Shown here: in pieces, positions 31,501-42,559 of the stretch | Numbering within the stretch: position 1 is the stretch's first letter | Layout: every line of letters starts with the position of its first letter | Assembly (NCBI GenBank): GCA_001792895.1 | Contig: MARA01000072.1 | Span: 28,328 to 92,327, forward strand | Direction of reading: 5' to 3' | Length of the DNA stretch: 64,000 bases | DNA from: Lentinus brumalis | Taxonomy: Eukaryota > Basidiomycota > Agaricomycetes > Polyporales > Polyporaceae | Program-made: the position numbers and the translations under genes | Notes under the pieces: generated by a model | The model's input: the letters and a program-made list of their open reading frames with translations, nothing else | Told to the model about the DNA's origin: nothing | Database searches by the model: none

Positions 31501-31620
31501 CCCCCCCCCCGGGGAACTGACCCTAATTTAGGGTTCGAAACCCCGTCCTAGGGCTAACCCCCGCTGCCTTACCCCGACCCCTTGCCACCAGAGACCTTCC
31601 CCTGGGCTCCCTGGAAGGTC

Positions 31621-32520
31621 TCATAACCCAGCCACAACGCACCGTAACGTTCTAAGTCTGCAACCCTAACGTACCGTAACGTTAGCACGCCTCAGCCCCA
31701 ACGCACCGTAACGTTCTAAGTCTGCAACCCTAACGTACCGTAACGTTAGCACGCCTCAGCCACAACGCACCGTAACGTTCTAAGTCTGCAACCCTAACGT
31801 ACCGTAACGTTAGCACGCCCCAGCCACAACGCACCGTAACGTTCTAAGTCTGCAACCCTAACGCACCCTAACGTTAACACGCCTCAGCCGCAACGCACCC
31901 TAACGTTAACACGCCTCAGCCGCAACACACCGTAACGTTCTAAGTCTGCAACCCTAACGTACTGTAACGTTAGCACGCCCCAGCCACAACGCACCGTAAC
32001 GTTCTAAGTCTGCAACCCTAACGCACCCTAACGTTAACACGCCTCAGCCGCAACGCACCCTAACGTTAACACGCCTCAGCCGCAACACACCGTAACGTTC
32101 TAAGTCTGCAACCCTAACGTACTGTAACGTTAGCACGCCCCAGCCACAACGCACCGTAACGTTCTAAGTCTGCAACCCTAACGTACCCTAACGTTAACAC
32201 GCCTCAGCCGCACACCCTAACGTTAACACGCCTCAGCCGCAACACACCGTAACGTTCTAAGTCTGCAACCCTAACGTACCGTAACGTTAGCACGCCCAGC
32301 CACAACGCACCGTAACGTTCTAAGTCTGCAACCCTAACGTACCGTAACGTTAGCACGCCTCAGCCCCAACGCACCGTAACGTTCTAAGTCTGCACCCAGC
32401 CACAACGCACCGTAACGTTCTAAGTCTGCAACCCTAACGTACCGTAACATTAGCACGCCTCAGCCCCAACACACCCTAACGTTAACACACCTCAGCCGCA
32501 ACACACCGTAACGTACCTTG
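31621..32520. repeat. 64-bp satellite with embedded telomeric words
   Basis: About 14 tandem units of ~64 bp, some shortened. The unit contains CGCACCGTAACGTTCTAAG, CTGCAACCCTAACGT and CCGTAACGTTAGCACGCC. CCCTAACGTTAAC variants alternate with CCGTAACGTT. It degenerates after about 32460. Confidence 0.92.
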
Positions 32521-33920
32521 ACGCACTGTACCGCTTTGAACCTGATGAAAATATAACCCTTCCACCGGGCCTTGCACATCCCCACTCTTGCTTTTCTTCT
32601 TACTTGTAGCCTGCTCCAGTTATAAATTCTGGATCTCTTGTGCATCTTACATTGCCCACTTGAACCTCCAAATCCTAAGTGTCTTATGCCGAGCTTTGCA
32701 AGGTGTCCTGCTGTCAATGGCACAAGTGAGGTGCGGAGTTTGGAGCGGTGAACATCAAAGTTTATAGGCTGCCTTCGAGATATGAGGTTACTCACTTACT
32801 TACCACAACAGGTCGTTATCCGGTTGAGCAAAGATAAGTATTTAGACTATGAACAGGCGATGAGAAACTATTGGTTGCAATGGCTGCTACTAATGGGTTC
32901 GATTGGCCTCCAAGTACCCTTCCACATAGCAAAGTCAAGCCGTATTTCAACAACAAATGTTGCTGAGCCACAGGTCATCCTGGTTGGATTGTCTTGCACC
33001 GAGTTCTCCGAGGTGTTTCGCTGTCACTGTTAACGCTAAATTCGTGGCATGCATCTATAACTAATGGCGCAGCAGGGGGTCCCACATGGCTGCCATGTGT
33101 GCTGTTGCCGCCAAGCTTGCGAGGTCACTGGGCCTCTGTGCCGAGCTTGCGAGGCGCCCTGGGTGTCTGGCCGAGTCTGCCAGGCCCCCGAATCCTGAGT
33201 GTCTTATGCCAAGGTTAGCGAAGTGTCCCGCTGTTAGGAATTTATGCTTGAGTTTTGAAGAAGTGAACATCGAATTTCACAGCCTGCTTTTGAGATTGGA
33301 GGCTACTAAATAATTACTTACTGCAACGGATTGTTATCAGATCTCTGCAAATATAAGTATTTAGACCTATGAACGGGCGACCGGTAAGTATCAGTTCCAA
33401 TGGTTCCCACTAACGGATTCTATTGTCCTGTCTCACTGATCAAGGCACACTGGATGTTCAGACAACCTGGAGGCCTCTCAGTTAGACTGTCTTTGCCCTT
33501 GATTGTGTCTGAGGAGCCCTGATGCTAAGTTTTTGGGATGAAGCAACGTGCTTTTATCCAGGTAAGCAATTGCTTACTGCAGCGGGTTAGATTTGGCTCA
33601 CAGGATTATTAGGCAAACAAGCAATCAATTACTGCAATGGGTTTCATGTTGCCTATCGGGGTGAACCGTTCCTTACCGGGACAGGTTTGGCTTATTGAGT
33701 TATCCAAACAGGGTTACTTTTGGTTTACTGAATGCCTTGGAAATCACCCCACTAATGCACCTGTCAGCTTGCTTCATGCAGATGGTGTGATTGAATATCT
33801 GTGAGCACAGCTCAGCCAGCGGCGAAGCTACGTAGTGTTGAGCCACAGGCTCATTTTCGGGGCAAAGCCACGGGTAATAAACTAGTCATATTGAAGCCAC
33901 GGGCTGTCTTACTGTAACGG
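32521..33920. other. AT-richer region without genes, diverged internal duplications
   Basis: Base composition is noticeably more AT-rich than its neighbours. A segment near 32810-32910 (AAGATAAGTATTTAGAC..) recurs near 33330-33420. TTACTTACTGCAACGGGTT-like words recur about every 50-300 bases up to ~33975. It looks like old, decayed repeat DNA. Confidence 0.55.
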
Positions 33921-34077
33921 GTGAGATTTGGCTCGCTGCTCACTGTGCTTACAATTACTTACCGGAACCGGTTGGGCGCTTGTGACCGGCGTGTATATTG
34001 GCACATACAACACCGTTCGTTAATGTTCCGCCTCTGTGGTAATTCCATTAAGTTTACTGTTAAGCCGGAGGTTACTA

Positions 34078-34812
34078 CGAGAGGCGCTCTCGCAGCGGTC
34101 AGCCGCTCCACGGCCCGGGACGAACTTATCCAAGGCATTACGAGCGGGAGAGTGCTACAAATCACACACGTACAGCACGATTGTACATCGCGAGCGGGCG
34201 CCCGCTCGTCGTCGGCCCTAGTAGACACCGTCTGTATCGTCCGAGGCAGTCGAAAGTCATACAGAGCACGTCGTGACGACCCATCTACATCTTTGAAGAG
34301 ACGTTTCGAGCGGCCGACCGCTCACGAACAAGGATCGGTCGTGTATCTCCTGCTGCTCGCGACGCACCGCGCGATACGAGCAAAGAGGTCCCTGATACGG
34401 CTCCTGTCCTACCGACGCTACGTTTCGAGCGGCCGACCGCTCACGAACCAGGATCGGCCGTGTATCTCCTGCTGCTCGCGACGCACCGCGCGATACGAGC
34501 AAAGAGGTCCCTGATACGGCCCCTGTCCTACCGACGCTACGTTTCGAGCGGCCGACCGCTCACGAACAGGATCGGCACGTGTATCTCCTGCTGCTCGCGA
34601 CGCACCGCAGAGGTGAGCGGGTCACCGACCGTCATACGATGAGGTGCTGCGGCCCCGCAGGGTGAGCGGGCAACCGTCATAATGAGGTGCTGCATAGCCA
34701 TTGAGCGGTCGGCCGCTCATCGTCAGATGTGCTTGGAGTGATTCCAAGTGTATCACTTATTCCCTATCACTTATTCCCTATCACTGCTCCGGAGCGGTCG
34801 ACCGCTCACAAG
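34078..34812. repeat. PAL2 array upstream of gene A
   Basis: Palindromes occur with centres TCAG, GCGC, CCGA, CGGC and TCGA. Between about 34309 and 34610 a ~118-bp unit repeats three times with GAGCGGCCGACCGCTC. Confidence 0.88.
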
Positions 34813-34951
34813 CCTGTGTGCACGAGAGCGGGCCCGTAATTGCCTGCTACAATGTGACGGGTGATTGCCTTATATAGGTGACATGGTGCTCGAGGCCAGG
34901 TGAAGGGTGCAGCTGCGGCAGCCTGGTGTCCCTGCAGGGTCGGCGCCAGCG

Positions 34952-34957
34952 TATAAG
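34952..34957 (+). promoter_or_regulatory. TATA-like element of gene A
   Basis: GTATAAG follows CGCCAGC 98 bases before the ATG at 35050. Gene B has the equivalent TATAAA at the same distance after a similar GCGCCAG context. Confidence 0.5.
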
Positions 34958-35049
34958 TGCGCCATGCAGCGCGCTGTCTCCTCAGACTCTCGTCTCTGTC
35001 TCCTCTCCCTCGCGAACCTCTGCTTCCATCTTAACTCGTCCACATCAAG

Positions 35050-36487
35050 ATGTCGGAATCGTCGAACAACCGACTCACCATCCGCCTGCCGGCCACTCGC
35101 TCATCCAGCGTCATGTCAACGTCGATGGCAACGTCCGCAGCGACCGTCATGTACGAACCCGATGAGGAGCAGCGCGCCCACGATGCCAAATTGGACGAGC
35201 GCGTCGGCCCCCGCGACGAAATTTCCTCGTCCTTGGGGAGAACGCGGTCCCCATGCTCGTCCCCCACACGCGTAAGTGTACCTCACGCCGCTATCTGCGC
35301 GCCGCTCGCTGACACCCGCGCCCTCAGATCCGGAGGATTCGTGATTGAGACAGGCGGCCTGTGCGTACCATCTCACTGCGCCCGTTGCATGCGCTCCGTG
35401 CTGACCAAAGTTTCGGTTTTCCAGAGTCCGCGTGCGCGGACCCAGGCACCCGCGGACACTACACGTCGTCAACTACGACGCGATCGTCGTCGAGCAGCTC
35501 GAGAGCAGGAGCGAGCGCAAGGTGAGTGTGTCGCGAGCCGTAGCCGCGGTGGAATGTACTTACCTTGTCGCCCCAACAGCCCCTCGTCAAAGTACGCTCG
35601 TTGTATTCGTACGAAGACCTCGAGACGGCGTACATCAGCCCGAAGTCGCGGCACCCCAGCATCATCCGACTGGTGCAGGGCAAGAAGCAAGTCGTCCTTG
35701 GAGATTTCGACGAGATAGTCCTCCTAGAGAACATCATCGCCCCCCTCACCGACATCGCGCGCGTCCGCCTCGACGGCGTCAACCTGCCGTTCCTCACTCC
35801 CAGCGCAAGGTGGATCCGCGAAGACGTCACCGTCGCCCAGGCCAACAAGGTCAGGAATTGCGTCCTTTTGGGCGTCGACGACGTGAGTCTCTTCATTTTT
35901 TCGTGCGAAACTAACCGTTCTCATAATTGATTCGGTCTTTGCAGCAAGGCGTCGCGTGCTGCAGCAGCGAGCATTGCACCTCCGGGACGTTCTACTACCC
36001 GGAGGAGCAGCCGCTCCGCTACTGCACGCACTGCGAGCGGTGGTACCATGTCCGCTGCATGCGGCAGATCGGTACCGTCGCCAGCATCCGCTCTCTCACC
36101 TACGCCCAGGGCTCCGAGCCGCCGAGCTGGATCGTTTGGAAGGCCCCCGCTAGTACCCCATCTCACGTCGCGAGCGACCTCGAACACCTCGTCACCCTCC
36201 CCATTCAGCGTGGATACCTTCTCGGACCCCCCGGTGCCCACCCGCTGCTGTCCTTCGAGATGTTTAGCATCGCGTTACGGCACGCGGTGAAGTCTCGTCG
36301 TTTCAAGGCGCCCACGACGACCACCGAGGCGGAGGTCGTCCTGCAGACTCTGCTCAAGACGACACTGCTCGAGAACAACGATCTCAGCCTCCGCGAGGCG
36401 ACCGCGGCCCTCCACTGGCTCGCGCGCGTGCCGATGGGGCAGCGGGCGATCTACGAGTGCCCCCGCCGCAACCACCATCTTCTTTGA
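35050..36487 (+). CDS. BAH-like / PHD-like zinc protein, family member A
   Basis: Starts at 35050 (MSESSNNRLTIRLPATRS), with about five exons and introns of ~50-70 nt. A BAH-like stretch runs from LVKVRSLYSYEDLETAY through IVLLENIIAPLTDIARV to ARWIREDV. The last exon (from ~35945) holds a zinc motif (CCSSEHC..YCTHCERWYHVRCM) like the first three quarters of a PHD finger; the final CXXC is replaced by PSWIVW. The protein ends with the family signature YECPRRNHHLL. BAH and PHD modules usually bind modified histones or chromatin proteins, so a nuclear reader role is inferred. Gene B is a close tandem paralog, with promoter and leader also similar. Confidence 0.75.
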
Positions 36488-36692
36488 ACCGTAACGGACC
36501 GACGAATGTATGTACGCAAATGGTATCGCATGTATGTAGTTATAATGTACCAAAATGCTGCCGCTCGATCTGACGATGATAAGTAATAGTTCTCGAGTAA
36601 CCTGTCAATGGAAATGCATAGCACGAGTCTGATATCGCCTCGCGAGAGAGTGACAATGCGGAGGAACGGGGCGGATTATACGAAGGATGCTG

Positions 36693-37786
36693 TCGAGCGG
36701 ACGTCCGCTCGCCAGCGTACATAGGGAATGTTTCTATCGCTGCTCGGTACGCCGCACACGATGCGACCAAATCTCACACCGACACTACGCCGGGGCCTTC
36801 GACACTACGTTCTGAGCGGCCGCCCGCTCAGAAACGTACTTCAGCCATCTATCTCCCGCTGCTCGCGACACGCTGTCGGACACGAGCTCGGCACACCAGC
36901 CCATCGCACATTCGCCGTCGATGCTACGTTCTGAGCGGCCGCCCGCTCAGAAGCGTACTTCAGCCATCTATCTCCCGCTGCTCGCGACACGCTGTCGGAC
37001 ACGAGCTCGGCACACCAGCCCATCGCACATTCGCCGTCGATGCTACGTTCTGAGCGGCCGCCCGCTCAGAAGCGTACTTCAGCCATCTATCTCCCGCTGC
37101 TCGCGACACGCTGTCGGACACGAGCTCGGCACACCAGCCCATCGCACATTCGCCGTCGATGCTACGTTCTGAGCGGCCGCCCGCTCAGAAGCGTACTTCA
37201 GCCATCTATCTCCCGCTGCTCGCGACACGCTGTCGGACACGAGCTCGGCACACCAGCCCATCGCACATTCGCCGTCGATGCTACGTTCTGAGCGGCCGCC
37301 CGCTCAGAAACGTACTTCAGCCATCTATCTCCCGCTGCTCGCGACACGCTGTCGGACCCGAGCTCGGCACACCACCACACCGCACATTCACCGTCGATGC
37401 TACGTTCTGAGCGGTCGCCCGCCCACAAACGCACATCGGTCGCATATCTCCCGCTGCTCGCGACACGGTGCCGACCCTAGGCTGTGTGTCCTCTAATGCC
37501 GTGCGCGTACCTGAGATCCAATGACCTGACTCGTTATTTGGTTCGTTATCTCCAGCTCTTCACGCCATGCCCTTAGATGAGTGGTTAGCGAGCAGCCGCA
37601 TAGCTGCCCGACTACCCGGCCACAGGGGTTTGCGGGCAGGTGCCCTCTGAGAACACAAACATACAGAGCAATTCCACAACGCGGGCGGTCGCCCGCTCGT
37701 AGTGGGACCGCGTTAACACCGGTAGTATTCTTAGACGTATCTCTCTGTGGGGGCGATCACGGCTTCCGAGCGGTCGCCCGCTCGGA
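36693..37786. repeat. PAL2 array between genes A and B (119-bp units)
   Basis: From about 36807 to 37430, a 119-bp unit carrying GAGCGGCCGCCCGCTC is repeated five to six times with very few changes. Single palindromes flank it near 36693, 37684 and 37767. Frames of 60-83 codons here are repeat by-products. Confidence 0.92.
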
Positions 37787-37940
37787 GTGCCGTGTATCTG
37801 GGAATGCACAGCAAGGCACGGGAATTCCCTTCCAGCGACAGTGTGACGAGTATATCCCTAGTATAGTCAATTGGGTTCACGAAGCCAAGTGAAGACTACC
37901 TTGCTGGGTCCCCTCGGGCCTTCCAGGGGGAGCGCCAGTC

Positions 37941-37946
37941 TATAAA
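37941..37946 (+). promoter_or_regulatory. TATA box of gene B
   Basis: TATAAA lies 98 bases before the ATG at 38039, aligned with the equivalent element of gene A. Confidence 0.5.
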
Positions 37947-38038
37947 TGCGTGGGCGCAGTGCTGCCTCCTCCGACTCTCGTCTCTTTCTCCTCTCACTCG
38001 CGACTCGGTCGTTGCATCTCAAGTCCTCCCGCGCCACC

Positions 38039-39451
38039 ATGTCCCGATCCTCGAACAGTCCCCTCACCATCCGCGTGCCTGCTTCGCGCGCATCCAGCTC
38101 GGTCTCTTACCCTGCCGATTACGATCCCGAGGAAGAGCAGCGCGAAATCGACGCCAAATTGGACGAACACGTCGGTGTCCGGGACGAGGTCTCTGCAAAG
38201 ATGAAGCAGAACGCGGTGCGCGCCCCCGTGCCCCACACACGTACGTCGCCGCCGCGCTGGTGTTTACATGACAGCGCTCACACCTAACCGCGACAGACGC
38301 GCATGGATACGTGCTTGAGGTCGGAACGCTGTGCGTTCCTCTGCGTAGTTCTCGAGCGCGGGCAATGTGAGCTTACGCCCCGAATTTCCAGGGTCCGTGT
38401 GCGGGGTGCTAGGCACTCGCGCACGCTCCATGTCGTCAACTACGACGCGATGGTCACGGAGGTCCTCGAGAGCAGATTCTATCGCAAGGTGAGCCTCAGT
38501 TCGATCCCACCCTGCGTTTCGATTGCTAATAAATCGGGCGCATCAGGCCCTCGTCAAAGTGCGGGCGTTATACTCGCGAGAGGACCTCGACACGCCGTAC
38601 CTCGCTCTCAGCTCGCGGAACCCGAACACCATTCCCCTGGTCCAGGGCAGGCACCAGGTCGTCCTCGGAGACTACGATGATATCATCTTCATCGAGAACA
38701 TTATCGCCCCACTGACGGACGTCGCACGCGTCACCCTCGATGGCACCACTCTCCCCATCCTCACCCACAACGCGCGATGGATTCGCGAAGATGTCTGCGT
38801 TGCCCAGGGCCCGAAGGTGCAAGGATCCATTCTTTTCGCCATCGACAAGGTGAGTAACTCCCGACATCCGTGCTTGATTGATAGCACTGACCGGTTTTCA
38901 CTTTGCAGCAAGGCCTCGCGTGCTGCAGCAGCGACCGCTGCGTCTCCGGGAGGTTGTACTACCCGGAAGAGCAGCAGCTCCGCTACTGTACCCACTGCCC
39001 GCGGTGGTATCACATCCGCTGCATGCGGCAGGTCGGTACCGTCGCCAGCATCCGCGCGGCGACGTACGCCCCAGGCTCCGAACCTCCCAGTTGGATCATG
39101 TGGAGGGCCCCCGCGAACACCCCGCCGCACGTCGCCAACTACCTCGAGAGCCTCGTCACGTTGCCGATTCAGCGCGGGTACCTCGCGGGACCCCCCGGCG
39201 CGCACCCGCTTTTTTCGCTCGAGACGTTCACCATCGCCCTACGCCAGGCCGTGCGGTCCCACCGCTTCCAGGCCCCGGCCACCCCCGGCGAGGCCGAACT
39301 CATGCTGCAGAATGTCCTGAAGTCGAACCTGCTTGAGAACCACGAGCCAAGTCTCCGCGAGGCCACCGCCGCCATCCATTGGCTGGCGCACATCCCGATG
39401 AGCGAGCGGGCCATCTACCAGTGCCCCCGCCGCGACCATCACGTTCTCTGA
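38039..39451 (+). CDS. BAH-like / PHD-like zinc protein, family member B
   Basis: Starts at 38039 (CACCATGTCCCGATCC). The exon arrangement is as in gene A. Segments align over the whole length: DYDPEEEQREIDAKLDE, RTLHVVNYDAMVTEVLES, LVKVRALYSREDLDTPY, IIAPLTDVARV, ARWIREDV, then CCSSDRC..YCTHCPRWYHIRCM and PSWIMW. It ends YQCPRRDHHVL. The zinc motif again lacks the final CXXC pair of a PHD finger. It is clearly the product of a tandem duplication with gene A and appears intact. Confidence 0.75.
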
Positions 39452-39636
39452 GTCGCTCGGCTTCCCTGTGTACAGGTACGCTATCAAATGTAGTTTGCGT
39501 TCAAGTTCCATAGTTGTATCTGCTCAAGCCCATGTACCCGCTCGCACGTCGTCCAATGAATTGAGTCAAAACAATGAAGTCGCTCTGACATGTGTATAAA
39601 GCCGGCCCGATGTGCCAGACTCGCCAGGTATGTTGT

Positions 39637-39970
39637 CGAGCGGGCGACCGCTCGCGATCGTACATGCGTCGCATCTCTCGCCGTATCTCGATGTTCTCTC
39701 TACGTGCCGCTGCACGCGTGCGGAGAGTACCCAGATCTTGGACCGACGCCTCCATGCGTAGGTTTTGAGCGGCCGGCCGCTCGCCAATCTGCATCGGTGT
39801 CCTATGTGCGGGTGGCCGCGTCCTGAATGTAACCGCATCCTAACCCCTCGCGAGCCCGGAGTCGTGTAGAATCTGTTGCTCGCAATGCACTACTTGCCGC
39901 ATGCGATGCGCACCCGGATACCTCATCTACGCGTGCGAGGCGACGTTCTGAGCGGCCGACCGCTCGCGAA
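39637..39970. repeat. PAL2 palindromes between genes B and C
   Basis: Three copies with different centres: GAGCGGGCGACCGCTC (~39638), GAGCGGCCGGCCGCTC (~39767) and GAGCGGCCGACCGCTC (~39951). They are not in a tandem array. Confidence 0.85.
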
Positions 39971-40315
39971 CGTGGTTCAGTATTCCATCTCCATCTCCGT
40001 CTGCTCGCGATCAGCCATTGGACATACTCTGCGGGCAGACACCGCACTTGCACTCCCTTATGACTACTCACATGTTGTCCGCAGGAATGTACCTCCTCTT
40101 GTCTGGGCTCGCGGGTTCGTGCACGGCTAGCGAATAGCTCCCGTCCGGCCTACCGCGATCGAGATTGTCTTTCATGAGCGCGCAGCGGACCTGAGTGGCT
40201 GACGTCTCGCCCGAGCTTCGCTCAAAATTTCCACGGGACTCCCGCCCCGCCGCCGCCGCTCTTCGCGTCCATCGAACTCATCTGGAACGACCCCAACGCA
40301 GAGCCCGCGCGCATC

Positions 40316-41694
40316 ATGAAGAGCTCCGGCGCACCCAAGCGTGTTCGCACATACAATACCAACCTGCGCATCGCCACTGACGCGCATCGACGCGCAAGGG
40401 TGAAAAGCGACGCAGAGCGTCGCGCGGTTCAACAACGCCTCCATGGGCACCGGGTCGACGAGATCAACGTTCAAGGTGAGTCATTGCGAATACTGTTCCG
40501 CATCCCACGCATCCTCAGCATTTTCTGGCAGCATCATGCGGGGCCCAGGTTTCCGTGCGGCAGGGACAATGGTAGCCTCCATCCGCGCGTCACTCACAGC
40601 GTGATACTCACATTTCACAGCCTTCGCATCCTATTGCGACGCTCACAGACGATAGGAACCCTCATGTCCTGGATAGGAGAGGTCGATGAGATAAACCAGG
40701 ACGCAGAAGATCACGACGTACGTCCTCATCTCGCGCGCAGTGAGACTCATCGTCGCTAACTGTAGTGTCCTCTGTGCCGTAGGTATACTATGTTGTGCTC
40801 CGCGTCCTCTATACTGCACGGGACCTGTCACTAGGCGTACAGTATACGGAGCACGCCGCGGGGGACGCTGCTGCCCTCACAGGCAAAAAGCAGTTGATTC
40901 GCAGCAATGCGATGGTTCGCTGCTACTCCACCGATATTCTCGAAGTCATTCACGTCGCACGCATGACTCTCGACGCCGCCAACTTCCCCTTCGTTGACCC
41001 TACTCAGTTCTGGCTCCGCGAAGACATTGCCGTCAACACGGCGAACGAGAAACCTCTCTCCGACGAGCCTGTCGCTATTCAGGTGAGCCCGCGCCATCCC
41101 GCACAAGGAGATGACCAACTTCATCGCTCTACATAGGTCTCGCGCCGCTTCTGTCACGGAGACTGTGCAAAACAAGGGCTCTATCTCCCGGAGAGAGAGA
41201 CGGCCCGTTTCTGTCCAGAGTGCGCACACTGGTTCCATACTCAGTGTCTCGGCACGCCCCTCGGGACTGTCCAAGGCCTTCGCTCAGGCGACAACGGATT
41301 CAAGTTGCCCTCTTGGATCACCTGGCCCGGCCCGCAGTGTAACCCTGCGCTGGTCGACCACACAACGGTCGGCGAGGCTGTGAGCATGATAACCTTGCCG
41401 ATCGAACGCGGCAATAACGACGGCACTCTCCCCGGGAGTCCGCAGTGGGCGGTATCATTGGAATCATTTCTGATCTCCCTTCGCAATGACCTGGTTGCAG
41501 GGAGATATGCGTTCTCGTTCGCGGAACCCAGTTGGTCCAATCACCTAGAGGACCGGCTCGCAGGGTGCGTCGTCCCCCCCGGAGACGACGACACGTTGAC
41601 TGCAGCGATGAGCTACCTCAACGTAGCGACCAATAACCCCTTGTCCGAGCGTAAGGTTTATCTTTGCCCTTTCGATGACACGCACTATATCTAG
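40316..41694 (+). CDS. BAH-like / PHD-like zinc protein, diverged member C
   Basis: Starts at 40316 (MKSSGAPKRVRTYNTN). Introns include one ending TCCTCAG and one at about 40718-40782 (GTACGT..GCCGTAG). After the latter, VYYVVLRVLYTARDL opens the BAH-like part, which ends FWLREDIAV. The last exon has CHGDCAKQG..FCPECAHWFHTQC and LPSWITW, the same zinc pattern as A and B, and ends YLCPFDDTHYI. Sequence identity to A and B is low but the architecture and C-terminal signature are shared. Exact 5' exon borders are uncertain. Confidence 0.65.
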
Positions 41695-41849
41695 TCAACC
41701 GTTCTTGTCCTTGCGTCCTGTTGTACTTTAGTATACAATGAGATGAGATGTAACTTTCTTGCGCCTCCAAAAAATATGCAGCTCGACACGTCCTGTGCTG
41801 AACGCCTTTGAGTGCCGCATGTCACTCGTCTCGCGGGCGGTGTGTCCGT

Positions 41850-42500
41850 CGCGAGCGGTAGACCGCTCGAGCGGTGCTCCGGCGAAGGCGGGCGACATCC
41901 TCGCACCATCGCATTGCTTCAGACGGATGAGTCGTCGGGAGCGGGCGACCGCTCGACAACAGCGACAGCGTCTGTCGCGAGCGGTCGACCGCTCGCCCGA
42001 TGCTTCGGCGACGGCTGGGGACTCCCTCGCCGGAATCCATTGCTTCAGACGGATGACTCGTATCGAGCGGTCGACCGCTCGAGAGAGGCTCCGGCGACGG
42101 CGGGCGACATCCTCGCACCATCGCATTGCTTCAGACGGATGAGTCGTCGGGAGCGGGCGACCGCTCGACAACAGCGACAGCGTCCGTCGCGAGCGGTCGA
42201 CCGCTCGCCGGATGCTTCGGCGACGGCTGGGGACTCCCTCGCCGGAATCCATTGCTTCAGACGGATGACTCGTATCGAGCGGTCGACCGCTCGAGAGATG
42301 CTCCGGCGACGGCGGGCGACATCCTCGCACCATCGCATTGCTTCAGACGGATGAGTCGTCGGGAGCGGGCGACCGCTCGACAACAGCGACAGCGTCCGTC
42401 GCGAGCGGTCGACCGCTCGCCCGATGCTCCGGCGACGACTGGGGACTCCCTCGCCGGAATCCATTGCTGCAGACGGATGAGCGGTCGACCGCTCGAGCGA
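41850..42500. repeat. PAL2 array with 211-bp higher-order units
   Basis: A 211-bp unit repeats about three times from ~41930, each with three palindromes in fixed order (GGGCGACC, GGTCGACC, GGTCGACC cores). Long open frames on both strands result from repeat structure. Confidence 0.92.
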
Positions 42501-42559
42501 TGCCCCGGCGACGGTGGGCGACATCCTCGCCTCAATGCGTTGCTTCAGACAGATGACTC

